This document shows, in pieces, positions 15,789-24,744 of a stretch of DNA of 64,000 bases. This DNA comes from Myxococcus stipitatus (GTDB lineage Bacteria; Myxococcota; Myxococcia; Myxococcales; Myxococcaceae). The translations under genes and the position numbers were made by a program. Where the stretch lies: the NCBI RefSeq assembly GCF_021412625.1, contig NZ_JAKCFI010000014.1:124001-188000 (forward strand). The letters are read 5' to 3'. Position 1 is the first letter of the stretch. The number at the start of each line of letters is the position of its first letter. The notes under the pieces are model-generated. The model was not told the DNA's origin. It was given only the letters and a program-made list of their open reading frames with translations, and did no database searches.

Positions 15789-17219
15789 ATGATGCGCAGG
15801 TGGTCAGCCGCCATGGTGATGACGGTGCCGTGGCTCGTGGGTTGTCCGTATGTCCCCGAGGCGGAGGAGGTCTCCGCGCGGGGCATGGTGCACTGGGAGG
15901 TTTGCTCGGCGGACGCGGTGGCGCTGGGAGCGACGGCGGTCGAGCTCTCGGAGGACTCGCGCTCCATGGCCCGGGCGCCGTGGGGGCTGTTGTTCGTGGG
16001 GGAAGGTCCCGGCCTGGGCCGCGAGCCGTGGGTGAGCAGCGGGAGCCAGGGGATGGGCACGTTCCCGCTGAAGGAGCTGTTCCCGGGGCCGGAGGGCTCG
16101 GACCCGATGGAGCTCACCCGCGTCGGCGAGCGGGTCTTCTTCGCCGCCACCGATCCCGTCCACGGGCGTGAGCTGTACGTGAGCGACGGCAGCGCGGAGG
16201 GCACGCTGCTGGTGGCGGACCTGTGGCCTGGCGAGGAGAGCTCGTTCCCGCAGGGGCTCACCGCGCTCGGCGGGCGGCTCTACTTCGCCGCGGGCGACCC
16301 GGACCATGGCCGCGAGCTGTGGGGCACCGACGGGACCGAGGAGGGCACCACCCTGGTGGCGGACCTGGACGAGGGGCCCGAGGACTCCTCCCCCGACCAG
16401 CTCGTCCCAGGTGGAGATGGCGCGCTCTACTTCGTGGCGCAGGACCGCGGCTTCTCCACGCGGTTGATGCGCCTGGAGGTGCTCACGCGCGTCGTCACCG
16501 AGGTGTTCCGTATCCCGAGCGAGCGCGGCGTCCAGGGACGGCCGACCTACGTGGGGGGCCGGCTGTACTTCGTGGCGGGCGGCGGGCACGGCGAGCCCGT
16601 GGCGCTGATGGTGACGAAGAGCGGCGGGGCTCCGATGGTGCTGGGGCGCTTCGACGAGGTGCGTTCGATGGTGGGGATGCGCGGGCGGCTCTACTTCACC
16701 GCGGCGGAGTGGGGGCGCCACGGGGACGTGGAGCCGTGGGTGAGCGATGGCTCGACGGTGGGCACCCGGAGGGTCAAGGACGTGCGGCCCGGCCCCATGG
16801 GCTCCATGCCGGAGCAGCTGGTGGTGCTGGGCAGCCAGCTCTTCTTCGTCGCGGACGACGGTGTCCATGGCGCGGAGCCCTGGGTGAGCGACGGCACGGA
16901 GGAGGGGACGGCGCTCTACGAGGACGTGGCGCCCGGCGCGCGGGGGTCGGCGCCGCGCTCGCTGACCGTCGAACAGGGGCTGCTCTTCTTCGGCGCGGAC
17001 ACAGGCGAGGACTCGCGGGCGCCGTGGGTGGCCAACGGGTTGCCCGGAGGGGCCGCGTCGCTCGGCTACCTGGTGCCCGGCGAGGAAGCGGCGGACCCGC
17101 GCGGCTTCATCCGCTCCGGGTGGGACCTCTTCTTCACCGCGACGGACGCGAAGGGCCTGCGCCAGCTCCACGCGCTGCCCTTCCGCCCCGAGCCGGCGTG
17201 CGGTCCCAGCGCCCTCTGA
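15789..17219 (+). CDS. ELWxxDGT-type repeat lipoprotein
   Basis: 476 residues from ATG 15789 (GGAGAGG 6 nt upstream). The signal sequence ends in lipobox W-L-V-G-C19. The mature protein has about six copies of a roughly 50-60-residue unit ending in R/A-E-L/P-W-V-S-D-G-T-x-x-G-T (RELYVSDGS, RELWGTDGT, VEPWVSDGS, AEPWVSDGT), each with an L-Y/F-F-A/V-A-x-D strand. These are ELWxxDGT/hyalin-like propeller repeats found on surface proteins of myxobacteria. The ligand is unknown. It is divergent from the radical oxidase across 226 nt and convergent with the next gene. Confidence 0.85.
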   Translation: MMRRWSAAMVMTVPWLVGCPYVPEAEEVSARGMVHWEVCSADAVALGATAVELSEDSRSMARAPWGLLFVGEGPGLGREPWVSSGSQGMGTFPLKELFPGPEGSDPMELTRVGERVFFAATDPVHGRELYVSDGSAEGTLLVADLWPGEESSFPQGLTALGGRLYFAAGDPDHGRELWGTDGTEEGTTLVADLDEGPEDSSPDQLVPGGDGALYFVAQDRGFSTRLMRLEVLTRVVTEVFRIPSERGVQGRPTYVGGRLYFVAGGGHGEPVALMVTKSGGAPMVLGRFDEVRSMVGMRGRLYFTAAEWGRHGDVEPWVSDGSTVGTRRVKDVRPGPMGSMPEQLVVLGSQLFFVADDGVHGAEPWVSDGTEEGTALYEDVAPGARGSAPRSLTVEQGLLFFGADTGEDSRAPWVANGLPGGAASLGYLVPGEEAADPRGFIRSGWDLFFTATDAKGLRQLHALPFRPEPACGPSAL

Positions 17220-17244
17220 CGCGAGGGCGCGGGCCGCGGGGCCT

Positions 17245-18345
17245 TCAGAGCAGGGGCGGCAGCTGCCGCTTCAGCTCGTCGGTGGTGGGCCAGTCCAGGG
17301 GGCTGGCGCTGGTGACGAACTCCAGCGTCCCGTTGGAGAGCGTCACGGTGGACGCGTCGCCCACGCGCAGGTGGACGCGCAGCGCCTTCTCGCGCAGCGC
17401 CTGCCGGGCGTCGCTGTCCTTCGCGAGCGACTCCAGCGCCTCGACGACGCGCTCGGCCAGGAAGGAGAGCGCGCGCAGGGCCTCCGCGCTCGTGGCGTCC
17501 GAGCCCGGGGTGAGCGTGAGGGGCGGGGAGCTCTCGAGGATGGCGGCCAGCCGCTCGCCCTTCTTCCGCAGCTGCCGGCGCAGCTGGAGCTGCGAGATGA
17601 TGGGCGCGGCGTCCCGCTTGAGGCCGCCGATGGAGCCCGTGTCCTGGATGCTGAGCGCCTCGAGGTGGTTCAGGTTGATGAGGGTGGCGTTGCTGTCGGC
17701 GCCGCGCTGCTCCTCGAGCAGCAGGGAGCGGCCCTCGCGCGGGTCCTCGAGGATGTCCCGGACGACGCCCGAGAAGTAGGCGCCGCTGTGCATCGTCACC
17801 GTCACGTAGGGCGCCCGCAGGGGGACACCCGCGTCGCGGCGGCGGGCGATGCGCAGCAGCGCCTGCAGCGTGGACTCGAGACCCCGCGTCTTCAGCTCGA
17901 GGAAGGGGCTGAATGCGTCGGTGAGCGGCTTCGGCTCCGGTTCGATCTCCAGCACGCGCTGGATGCCCTCGCGCCGGTCAGGGACGTCGTCGATGTTGGT
18001 GAACGGCTCGTGGTCGAGCGTGAGCACGCCGTTGGAGAAGGACGCGAAGCTGGAGCCGGAGCTGTTGCCCGCGACGTTCTGGATGACCACGCGCTTGAGC
18101 GCGCCCTGGAGGAACTCGCGCCCCAGCGCGTCCTCCGCGAAGGTCTTCAGTGCCTCGACGAGCGGCACGAAGTACACCTTGGACCACGCCTCGTCGAAGA
18201 GGTGCGCGTAGTCATCCTTCGTCAGCGTGGCCCACTCCACCGTCACGGGCACGTCGAACCCGGCGGCCTGGTCGACCTCCTGCTTCAACTTCGGGAAGAC
18301 CGTCTCCTCGAATTGCTTCGCGGCGCGTCGCTCTGCGAGTCCCAT
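17245..18345 (-). CDS. hypothetical cytosolic protein
   Basis: 366 residues from ATG at 18345. It starts MGLAERRAAKQFEE, has no signal peptide or membrane segment, and is a mixed alpha/beta protein with the segments VTVEWATLTKDDYAHLF and VVIQNVAGNSSGSSFASFSNGVLTLDHEP. A charged helical stretch (LQLRRQLRKKGERLAAILE) lies about residue 250-270. The family is not recognised, and a myxobacterial conserved hypothetical is the best description. Codon use is normal for the window and the frame is long, so the gene itself is credible. Confidence 0.75.
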   Translation of the reverse strand: MGLAERRAAKQFEETVFPKLKQEVDQAAGFDVPVTVEWATLTKDDYAHLFDEAWSKVYFVPLVEALKTFAEDALGREFLQGALKRVVIQNVAGNSSGSSFASFSNGVLTLDHEPFTNIDDVPDRREGIQRVLEIEPEPKPLTDAFSPFLELKTRGLESTLQALLRIARRRDAGVPLRAPYVTVTMHSGAYFSGVVRDILEDPREGRSLLLEEQRGADSNATLINLNHLEALSIQDTGSIGGLKRDAAPIISQLQLRRQLRKKGERLAAILESSPPLTLTPGSDATSAEALRALSFLAERVVEALESLAKDSDARQALREKALRVHLRVGDASTVTLSNGTLEFVTSASPLDWPTTDELKRQLPPLL

Positions 18346-18776
18346 TCATGTCTCCAGCTGTTGGCGTGCGGCAGTGTGGCCCAGGCTCACCGTGGACGCG
18401 CAAGCCCCCCACCCGAGTTCCCTCGCGCGTGAGAATGCGCGGGACGCGCGGGTGTCTTGACGCGAGAGAAGTGACTCATTACCTTGCGTGCATCCTCTCG
18501 ACGTGGCGCCGCAGCGCCTCTCGCGTGACTCCCTCCACAGCCCGAGCCGGTCCCTCCGCCGCGCCACCCACCCGTGCGCGCGAGAGCGGGAGTCTGGCGC
18601 GCGCTCGTTCTCGAATCCTCGAGGTCGCGAGGTCATGGACACCTCGCGTCGTCCCGGTGTCGTCCGCGCCTCACGCGCCCCGCGTGGGGACCCTCGCCGG
18701 CCTTCGCCTGAAGGTCGGTCCACCCGTGCCCCGGACCTCAGCCACCCGTGGGCCTCGTCGTGCCAGGGCTGTCTCG
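18346..18776. other. 431-bp region without a convincing gene
   Basis: Frames here translate into Arg/Ser/Pro-rich sequence with no family-like features. It contains three copies of the short motif CCACCCGTG or a variant (near 18569, 18720 and 18742) and a TTGACG at 18458, the latter without a good -10 partner. It probably holds the promoter of the zinc-ribbon gene at 18777. No RNA gene could be supported. Confidence 0.5.
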
Positions 18777-19022
18777 ATGTATCGCTGTGAGTCGTGTCAG
18801 CAGTCCGTCGGTCCTTCCATCCCGAGTCACCTCGTCACCGTCGCCACCCGCTGGGTCGAGTTCCCGTTCCGCCAGAAGGTGCACTTCGTCGGCCACGCCT
18901 TGCGCGAGAAGTGGCGTGACGACCCAGGTGGCGAGGGGCCCCAGGTGGTTCGTCAGCAGCGGATGTGCCCCACCTGCGCGAAGCGCCCGCCGCCCGTGTC
19001 GCGCGTGCGACGTCGGCGCTGA
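18777..19022 (+). CDS. small zinc-ribbon protein
   Basis: 81 residues from ATG 18777. C4-E-S-C7 near the start and C64-P-T-C67 near the end form a likely zinc knuckle pair. Between them lies a basic segment (ATRWVEFPFRQKVHFVGHALREKW). The tail is Pro/Arg-rich. The function is unknown. Another zinc-ribbon protein begins 84 nt downstream on the same strand, which suggests the two may be expressed together. Support is the coherent Cys pairing and codon use; the Shine-Dalgarno (AGGG) is weak. Confidence 0.65.
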   Translation: MYRCESCQQSVGPSIPSHLVTVATRWVEFPFRQKVHFVGHALREKWRDDPGGEGPQVVRQQRMCPTCAKRPPPVSRVRRRR

Positions 19023-19106
19023 GTCTCCTCGGGAAGGCGCGCCGGGAGGTTCCGCTCGGCGCGCCGTCCTGGGGCAATCCGGGCCGGGACGTTGTACACA
19101 GGAGGC

Positions 19107-21623
19107 ATGGCTCCTCCGTGGGAGAACGGTGCCCGGCGCGGCACGTGGACGCGCTGTCCGGGGTGCACCCGCTTCAAATCGCCTGGCTCGCGCTGCCCGG
19201 CCTGTGCTTGCGGCGCCATCCCCGCGGAGCGATATGGCGCCGCGCGCATGCTGCTCCACGGGGGCGTGGACCGCTTCGCCCTGGCCGAGCGCGTGGCGGC
19301 GTTGGAGCCGTCGCTCGCCCGCCAGCTGGAGGCGCGCTATGCCCACGCCTGGGCCTGCGTGTGCCGCCTCGTCGAGGCGACCCGCCGGTGTCTTCCTCAC
19401 CTGACGCTGGGCGGCTTCGTGGAGGAGGTCGAGGACCACTGGGCCGGGTTGCTCCCGGGGTCCGAGCCGCCGCTCCGCCACGAGGACGAACCTGCGTGGG
19501 AGGACGCCCCGCTGGAGCTGCTCGCCCGGCGCGGCCATGTTCCGGACCTGCGCCAGCTCGCGGGGCTTGCGGAGGTGAACCAGGGCGTCCCCGCATATGA
19601 CGTGCTCGCCTCGGTCGTGGCCCTGTTGACGGGCGATGGCGTCGTGGCCCAGGAGGCGGCGCTGGCGGTGACGCGCTGGCGCGTCTGGCCTCGCGTGCGC
19701 CTGGGCAGGTCCCAGCACGAGGCCCTGGTGCGTCACGCTCGCGCCATCTTCGAGCGCTTCCCCGACCACTCCGCGCGCGCCGCCGTGGCCTGGGTCCGCG
19801 CCACCGGCGAGGAGCCGGAGCTGGACCTGTTCCACGCCCTGCGCATGGGCCTGGGCCACGAGGACGCGGACATCCGGTTCGAGTGCGCCCTGTGCCTGGA
19901 CGACGAGGACACGCTCCTCGAAGCGCTGGACTCGGAGGTCCCGGAGCGCGTGTCCGAGGCCCGCCGCGCGCTGGCGTCCCTGGGGTCATCGCGGCTGGCG
20001 GAGCGGCTGTCCGTGACGTCCGACGCTGGCTTCGCGCGGGACGTGCTGAAGCGGCTGCCCACCTCGTGCCCGCTGGAGTCCCTGGACGCCGTGCTCACCG
20101 CCGCGGCCCGGATGGAGGGCGGGCTCGCGTCCGAGTTGAGGGCGTGGACGCTCCACCGGCCCTTCGCGGAGCTGTCCCCGGAGGCCCAGGGGCGCTGGGC
20201 GCGCTGGGCGCGGGACGCGCGAGGCCGGGTGTCCGCGGAGGAGGCCCTGCGCTTCCTCGAATGGGCGGGCGCGGCGGCGGAGTCGCGCGGCTCGGAGGCG
20301 GTGCGCGTGTTCCGGGACACGGCGACGCGGGCGGTGGGCGCGGTGCCCTCGTCCGAGCGCGCCGAATTGGTGCGGGCCTCGGGCTTCGTGCACTGGCTGG
20401 CGCTGGGCGACGGCGACGTCGCGGCGCTCCTGCACACCTGGGCGCGCGACGCCGCGTGCGCGGAGCCGCTGCTGGACCTGCTGTTGTCGCTGCCGGTTCG
20501 CCTGGGGCGCTGGGAGGAGGAGCAGCACACGGGCCAGGCCGCGCGGCTGCTCATGGCCGTGTGGGAGCGGCCGGACCGCGCGCCCGTGCACGCGCCGCTG
20601 CGCAAGGCGCTGCGCTCCAACCTGGGGACCTCCCAGCGGCAGGAGCTCATCGACGCGGTGTGGCTGCGCTTCCAGCGCCACCCCTCCGAACGGGCGGAGC
20701 TCCTGGCCACCTTCGCGCCCTGGCGTCGGGAGCTGTGGGAGCGGCAGCTCGCGTCGTCCGGCGCTCCCACCGGGTGGTTCGAGACGTGGTGGCGCGCGGA
20801 CTCACCGCTCCAGCTCCCGGCGCTGGTGGAGTGGTTCATCCGCGAGGCCCCGGCCCAGGCCTTGCCGGAGCGCCTGCCCTTCGTGTGGGAGGCCGCGCAC
20901 GCGCGCGTGGACGCCTGGCCGCGCTCCACCTCGCATGCCGTGTCCTGGGCGGCCGGGCCCCTCAACAACGCCCTGCGCGAGGGGCACGACTTCCTCATCC
21001 CGCAGGTGGAGCGCTTCCTGGAGTGGTTCCCGGACTTCGAGCGCCGCGTGCTCGCCGCGCCCGTTCCTGACGAGGAGTCGTCCTACCAGCGTCACCTCCT
21101 GGAGGACATCCACGTCGACGTCCAGATGATGCGCCGCTACCTGGAGCAGCGGCGGGAGGACGCCGAGCGCGAACGCGAGTTGGAGCTGCGGCGCAGGGTG
21201 GAGGAGTCGCGCCGGAGGGACCAGGAGCGACAGCTCGCGTTGCAACACGAGGAGGCCGAGCGGGCTCGACAGGAGGCGGAGCGACGGCGTCAGGCGCTGG
21301 AGGCGCACCGCCTGCGGCTGCTCGCCACGGCGGACATCGTGCCGCCGCCAGCGCGGCGGGTGCCGGTCGGGGTGCCGCGCGTGCAGGCTGCGCCGCTCGA
21401 CGAGGAGCCGCTGCTGCCGGGCGCGCGGCTGGCCACGCTGATGGACTACGCGCGGCTCCTCAAGGCGATGATGGCCAGCGGCGACATGCTCGGGGTGCTG
21501 GCCTCGTGGGACCTGTCGCTCCAGGACTGGAGCACGGAGGCCCGCGAGTGGACCCAGGTGATGGTGCGCAGGCCCGACGTGACGCTGCGCCTGGGGCAGT
21601 TGATGGCGGCGCCCTGGGACTGA
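19107..21623 (+). CDS. large helical zinc-ribbon/coiled-coil protein of unknown function
   Basis: 838 residues from ATG 19107. GGAGG is only 1 nt before it, so the TTG at 19092 is an alternative start. The N-terminus carries a zinc ribbon, C17-P-G-C20 and C30-P-A-C33. The next 600 residues are helical, Leu/Ala/Glu/Arg-rich repeats reminiscent of HEAT-like solenoids (for example EARRALASLGSSRLAERL). A highly charged coiled coil spans about 674-735 (EAERARQEAERRRQALEAHR), followed by a 100-residue tail. There is no signal peptide or catalytic motif. The family is not recognised. It probably acts as a cytosolic scaffold or adaptor, by inference from architecture. Confidence 0.8.
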   Translation: MAPPWENGARRGTWTRCPGCTRFKSPGSRCPACACGAIPAERYGAARMLLHGGVDRFALAERVAALEPSLARQLEARYAHAWACVCRLVEATRRCLPHLTLGGFVEEVEDHWAGLLPGSEPPLRHEDEPAWEDAPLELLARRGHVPDLRQLAGLAEVNQGVPAYDVLASVVALLTGDGVVAQEAALAVTRWRVWPRVRLGRSQHEALVRHARAIFERFPDHSARAAVAWVRATGEEPELDLFHALRMGLGHEDADIRFECALCLDDEDTLLEALDSEVPERVSEARRALASLGSSRLAERLSVTSDAGFARDVLKRLPTSCPLESLDAVLTAAARMEGGLASELRAWTLHRPFAELSPEAQGRWARWARDARGRVSAEEALRFLEWAGAAAESRGSEAVRVFRDTATRAVGAVPSSERAELVRASGFVHWLALGDGDVAALLHTWARDAACAEPLLDLLLSLPVRLGRWEEEQHTGQAARLLMAVWERPDRAPVHAPLRKALRSNLGTSQRQELIDAVWLRFQRHPSERAELLATFAPWRRELWERQLASSGAPTGWFETWWRADSPLQLPALVEWFIREAPAQALPERLPFVWEAAHARVDAWPRSTSHAVSWAAGPLNNALREGHDFLIPQVERFLEWFPDFERRVLAAPVPDEESSYQRHLLEDIHVDVQMMRRYLEQRREDAERERELELRRRVEESRRRDQERQLALQHEEAERARQEAERRRQALEAHRLRLLATADIVPPPARRVPVGVPRVQAAPLDEEPLLPGARLATLMDYARLLKAMMASGDMLGVLASWDLSLQDWSTEAREWTQVMVRRPDVTLRLGQLMAAPWD

Positions 21624-21639
21624 AGGACGCCGCCGGGGG

Positions 21640-22413
21640 CTACTGCGCGGTGGCGCCGCCGTCGAGCACCAGCTCCGCGCCCGTCATCAGCTTCGACTCC
21701 TCCGAGGCGAGGTAGACGATGGCGTTGGCGACGTCGTCGGGCTCGCCCAGGTGCCCCAGGGGGATGGAGCGCACCAGGTTGGCGCGGGCCTTGTCCGGCC
21801 TGTCGCTGGAGTTCACCAGCGCCTGCACCATGGGCGTGTCCACGAAGGTGGGGTGGATGGAGTTGCAGCGGATGCCGTAGCCCTTCGCCGCGCAGTGCAG
21901 GGCCACCGACTTGGTGAACATGCGTACCGCGCCCTTGGCGGAGCCGTATGCAATCAGCGTGGGCACGCCGACGAGCCCCGCCACGGAGGACACGTTGATG
22001 ATGGAGCCCTTCGCGCCGCACTGCCGCATGACGCGGATGGCGTGCTTGCAGCCCAGGAAGGCGCCGTCCAGGTTCACCGCGTGGACCAGCCGCCACTCCT
22101 CCAGGCTGAGCGACTCGATGTCCTTGGGGATGCCCATGCCCGCGTTGTTGACGAGCACGTCCAGCCGGCCGAAGCGCTCCAGCGTCGCGTCCATCGCCTT
22201 CGTCCAGTCCGCGTCGCGGGTGACGTCGAGCGGGACGAACAGGCCCTGTCCCTCGCCCAGCGACGCCGCCACCGCGCGCCCGTCCTCGTCGCGCCCCGGA
22301 CGGTCCGTCACCACCACCCGGGCGCCCTCGCGCGCCAGCATCCGCGCCGCCGCGCTGCCCAGCCCACCCGCCGCGCCCGTGACCAGTGCCACCTTGCCTT
22401 CCACTCGCTTCAT
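21640..22413 (-). CDS. SDR family oxidoreductase
   Basis: 257 residues, the classical SDR length. The NAD(P)-binding TGAAGGLG motif (12-19), NNAG (89-92), N114 and catalytic S143, Y156 and K160 (YGSAK) are all present. The C-terminus E-L-V-L-D-G-G-A-T-A-Q is typical of the FabG/glucose-dehydrogenase-like branch. D37 after the second strand (VVVTDRPG) favours NAD+. The substrate is not predictable. It lies 45 nt upstream-facing from an enoyl-reductase-like gene on the same strand, so the two could be one transcript acting on a fatty or polyketide-like substrate. Confidence 0.9.
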   Translation of the reverse strand: MKRVEGKVALVTGAAGGLGSAAARMLAREGARVVVTDRPGRDEDGRAVAASLGEGQGLFVPLDVTRDADWTKAMDATLERFGRLDVLVNNAGMGIPKDIESLSLEEWRLVHAVNLDGAFLGCKHAIRVMRQCGAKGSIINVSSVAGLVGVPTLIAYGSAKGAVRMFTKSVALHCAAKGYGIRCNSIHPTFVDTPMVQALVNSSDRPDKARANLVRSIPLGHLGEPDDVANAIVYLASEESKLMTGAELVLDGGATAQ

Positions 22414-22458
22414 CGCGTTGCCTCCGGGGACCGTCGGGAAAACCTGCGGTGCTTCACG

Positions 22459-23445
22459 TCAGAGGGGACCGTTGGGGGTGAAGAGCACCTTGCCGGCGCG
22501 CCCGCCCTCCATGGCGCGCGCGAGCGCCTCGTTCACCTGGTCCAGCGCGAAGGTGCCCTCCACGGGCGTGCGCAGCGTGCCCTGCGCCACCAGCTTCGCC
22601 AGCCGGGCGAACGTCTCCGCCTGCTTCTCGCGCGGCGAGCGCTTCATCCACAGCACCAGCCAGAAGCCGCGCAGGGTGATGTCCTTGAAGATGGACGCCG
22701 CCGCCGACAGCTTGGGGCCCTTGCCGCTCATCACGCCGTAGTTCACCACCGTGCCGCCCGTGGCGAGCGAGTCACCCAGCCGCCGCGTGGAGTCTCCGCC
22801 CACCGCGTCGATGGCCAGCCGCACCTTCGCGCCGCCCGTCGCCGCGCGCACGCGCTCCGGCAGGTCGTCCGTGTCCGTGAGCACCACGTCCGCGCCCAGC
22901 TCCGTCAGCTCCTTCGCCAGCTCCTCGCGGCGCACCACGTTCAGCGTCTTGTAGCCGGCCAGCTTCGCCAGGGAGATGAGGTAGCGCCCCACGCCGGAGT
23001 TGGCCGCGTTCTGCAGCACCCAGTCCCCGGGCTGCAGCGCGACGAACTCGCGCAGCATGATGTCCGCGGTGGGGGGATTGATGAACATCATCGCCGCCTG
23101 CTTCAGGTCCATGCCCGGCGGCACCGGCACCAGCCCCTCCGCGGGGACGACCATCCGGGTGCGCCACGTCCCTCCGCCCAGTGGAAGGAAGACGACATCC
23201 CCCACGCGCACCGCGGACGCGTCCTTCACCTCCACCACCCGGCCCACGCCCTCGTTGCCCGGCACCGCCGGCAGCTTGGGCAGCGAGCCGTACTGTCCGG
23301 AGAGGGTGAGCAGGTCGGACGGGTTGATGGGGGTGGCGAGCACCTCCAGCCGCGCCTCGCCCGGCTGCAGCGCGACGTCGGGTTCCTCCACCACCTCCGC
23401 CACCTTCAGCGGGTGTCCGAAGCTCGAAAAGCGAACCGCTTTCAT
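22459..23445 (-). CDS. zinc-free MDR reductase (2-enoyl thioester reductase-like)
   Basis: 328 residues from ATG at 23445 with GGGAG 8 nt upstream. The medium-chain dehydrogenase fold lacks zinc ligands. N-P-S-D followed by S-G-Q-Y-G resembles the active-site loop of mitochondrial-type trans-2-enoyl-thioester reductases (ETR/MECR), with a cofactor loop A-N-S-G-V-G-R. The expected reaction is NADPH-dependent reduction of enoyl thioesters or quinone-like substrates. The family also contains quinone reductases, so the substrate is uncertain. The next gene on the same strand is an SDR oxidoreductase, 45 nt away. Confidence 0.85.
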   Translation of the reverse strand: MKAVRFSSFGHPLKVAEVVEEPDVALQPGEARLEVLATPINPSDLLTLSGQYGSLPKLPAVPGNEGVGRVVEVKDASAVRVGDVVFLPLGGGTWRTRMVVPAEGLVPVPPGMDLKQAAMMFINPPTADIMLREFVALQPGDWVLQNAANSGVGRYLISLAKLAGYKTLNVVRREELAKELTELGADVVLTDTDDLPERVRAATGGAKVRLAIDAVGGDSTRRLGDSLATGGTVVNYGVMSGKGPKLSAAASIFKDITLRGFWLVLWMKRSPREKQAETFARLAKLVAQGTLRTPVEGTFALDQVNEALARAMEGGRAGKVLFTPNGPL

Positions 23446-23694
23446 GTGTGTCGCTCCCTGTGCGCGCGGGAAATGGGGCCACACCCTAGCGACCTTCGGC
23501 CCCGGTGCCGAGCACGCACTCCGGCTCCCGGATGCGCCGGGGTGCCCGCGAGGGAGGGGCAGGGGGCGATGTCCACCTCCCGACGCGGGGCGGAAGCGAC
23601 CGGCCTTCGGGCGCCGGGCGACCCTCGCCATCCGGTGGCGGGCTGATCACCTTCCAATTCGACCCGGGGGCGGCAGGGTGGCGAGGAGGCGAGG

Positions 23695-24744
23695 GTGGGC
23701 AACGCGCGCGGGGAGGCGGTCCTGGTTCGGCCGGTGGGCGTCGCGGTGGCGGCTCGCCCGGCGCGCGTCCCCTGGCGGCGCAAGGTGGTGGGGCTGATGC
23801 GGCCCCTGTTCGCGGTGGCCGGGCTGGGCATGCTGGCGCTGCTGGTACGCAAGGTGGGGCCTCGCGAGCTGGGGGACGTGCTGCTCGACGCCGCGCCCTG
23901 GCTGCCCTGGGTGGCCCTGCTGGAGGTGGGGCGCCAGGGCATGGACGCCCTGGCCACGCGCAGCGCCTACGGGCCGAGCGCGGACCAGGTCCCCATGCGC
24001 GAGCTGATGCGCGCGCAGCTCATCGGCACGGCCGTATCCAGCATGGCGCCCGCCGGCCGCGCCGCGGCGGAGGCCACCAAGGCCGCGCTGCTGGCGCCCT
24101 ACCTGGGCGGCGCCCGCGCGACGGCGGCCGCGGCCACGTCGCAGTCGGCGTCGCTCGCGGCCGGTGGCCTCATCTCGTTCCCCTGCGCGGCCGCCTCCTT
24201 CCTGCTGACGGGCTGGTCTGCCTTCACCCTGGCGATGCTCGGCCACGGCGTGGTGCTGGTGCTGGCGTGCGCCGGCGTCCGCGCGTGCATGCGCGCCCGG
24301 CGGCCCTGTGATTGGCTGGCGAGTCGCTCCGCGCGCTGGAGTCAGCACACCGCGCAGTTCCGCGCCTCCGCGTGCCACGGTCCGCTGCTGCCCCGGGGGC
24401 CCATGCTGGCCTTCCTCGGCAGCCGCATGCTCCAGGTGGTCCAGTACGGCGTGCTCACGCACGCGGTGGGCATCGATACCTCGGCGGTGCAGGCCCTCTT
24501 CTCACAGGGCCTCTACCTGTGCGCGCTGGCCGTGGGCTCGCTGGTGCCGGGACAGGTGGGGGTGAGCGACGGGGCCTTCGCGCTGGCGGCGGGCGTGCTG
24601 GACACGACCGCCGCGCGGGCGATGTCGGTGGCGCTGCTGAACCACCTGGTGCAGCTCGTCTTCGTCGCGGCCGGCGCCCTCACGCCGCTGGTATGGCGGG
24701 TGCGGGTGCCAGTGCCTTCCGTACCCGCACCGGCGTGCCGTTGA
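23695..24744 (+). CDS. lysylphosphatidylglycerol synthase/flippase-like integral membrane protein
   Basis: 349 residues from GTG 23695, GGAGG 5 nt upstream. About seven or eight hydrophobic segments follow a cytosolic N-terminus. Features of the LPG_synthase_TM/UPF0104 family are R-A-Q-L-I-G-T-A-V-S near 100, then P-A-G-R-A-A-A-E and late S-L-V-P-G-Q-V-G-V-S-D-G-A. Related proteins flip lipids or act as the membrane half of MprF. There is no lysyl-transferase domain here, so only a transport or flippase-like role can be suggested. Its 3' end overlaps the convergent molybdoenzyme gene by 65 bp. Confidence 0.82.
   Translation: MGNARGEAVLVRPVGVAVAARPARVPWRRKVVGLMRPLFAVAGLGMLALLVRKVGPRELGDVLLDAAPWLPWVALLEVGRQGMDALATRSAYGPSADQVPMRELMRAQLIGTAVSSMAPAGRAAAEATKAALLAPYLGGARATAAAATSQSASLAAGGLISFPCAAASFLLTGWSAFTLAMLGHGVVLVLACAGVRACMRARRPCDWLASRSARWSQHTAQFRASACHGPLLPRGPMLAFLGSRMLQVVQYGVLTHAVGIDTSAVQALFSQGLYLCALAVGSLVPGQVGVSDGAFALAAGVLDTTAARAMSVALLNHLVQLVFVAAGALTPLVWRVRVPVPSVPAPACR

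Noticed and set aside
18458..18490. TTGACG with a TACCTT 17 nt downstream
   Set aside because: The -10 has only half of the consensus bases, and the site is far from any start; kept only as a remark in the gap entry.
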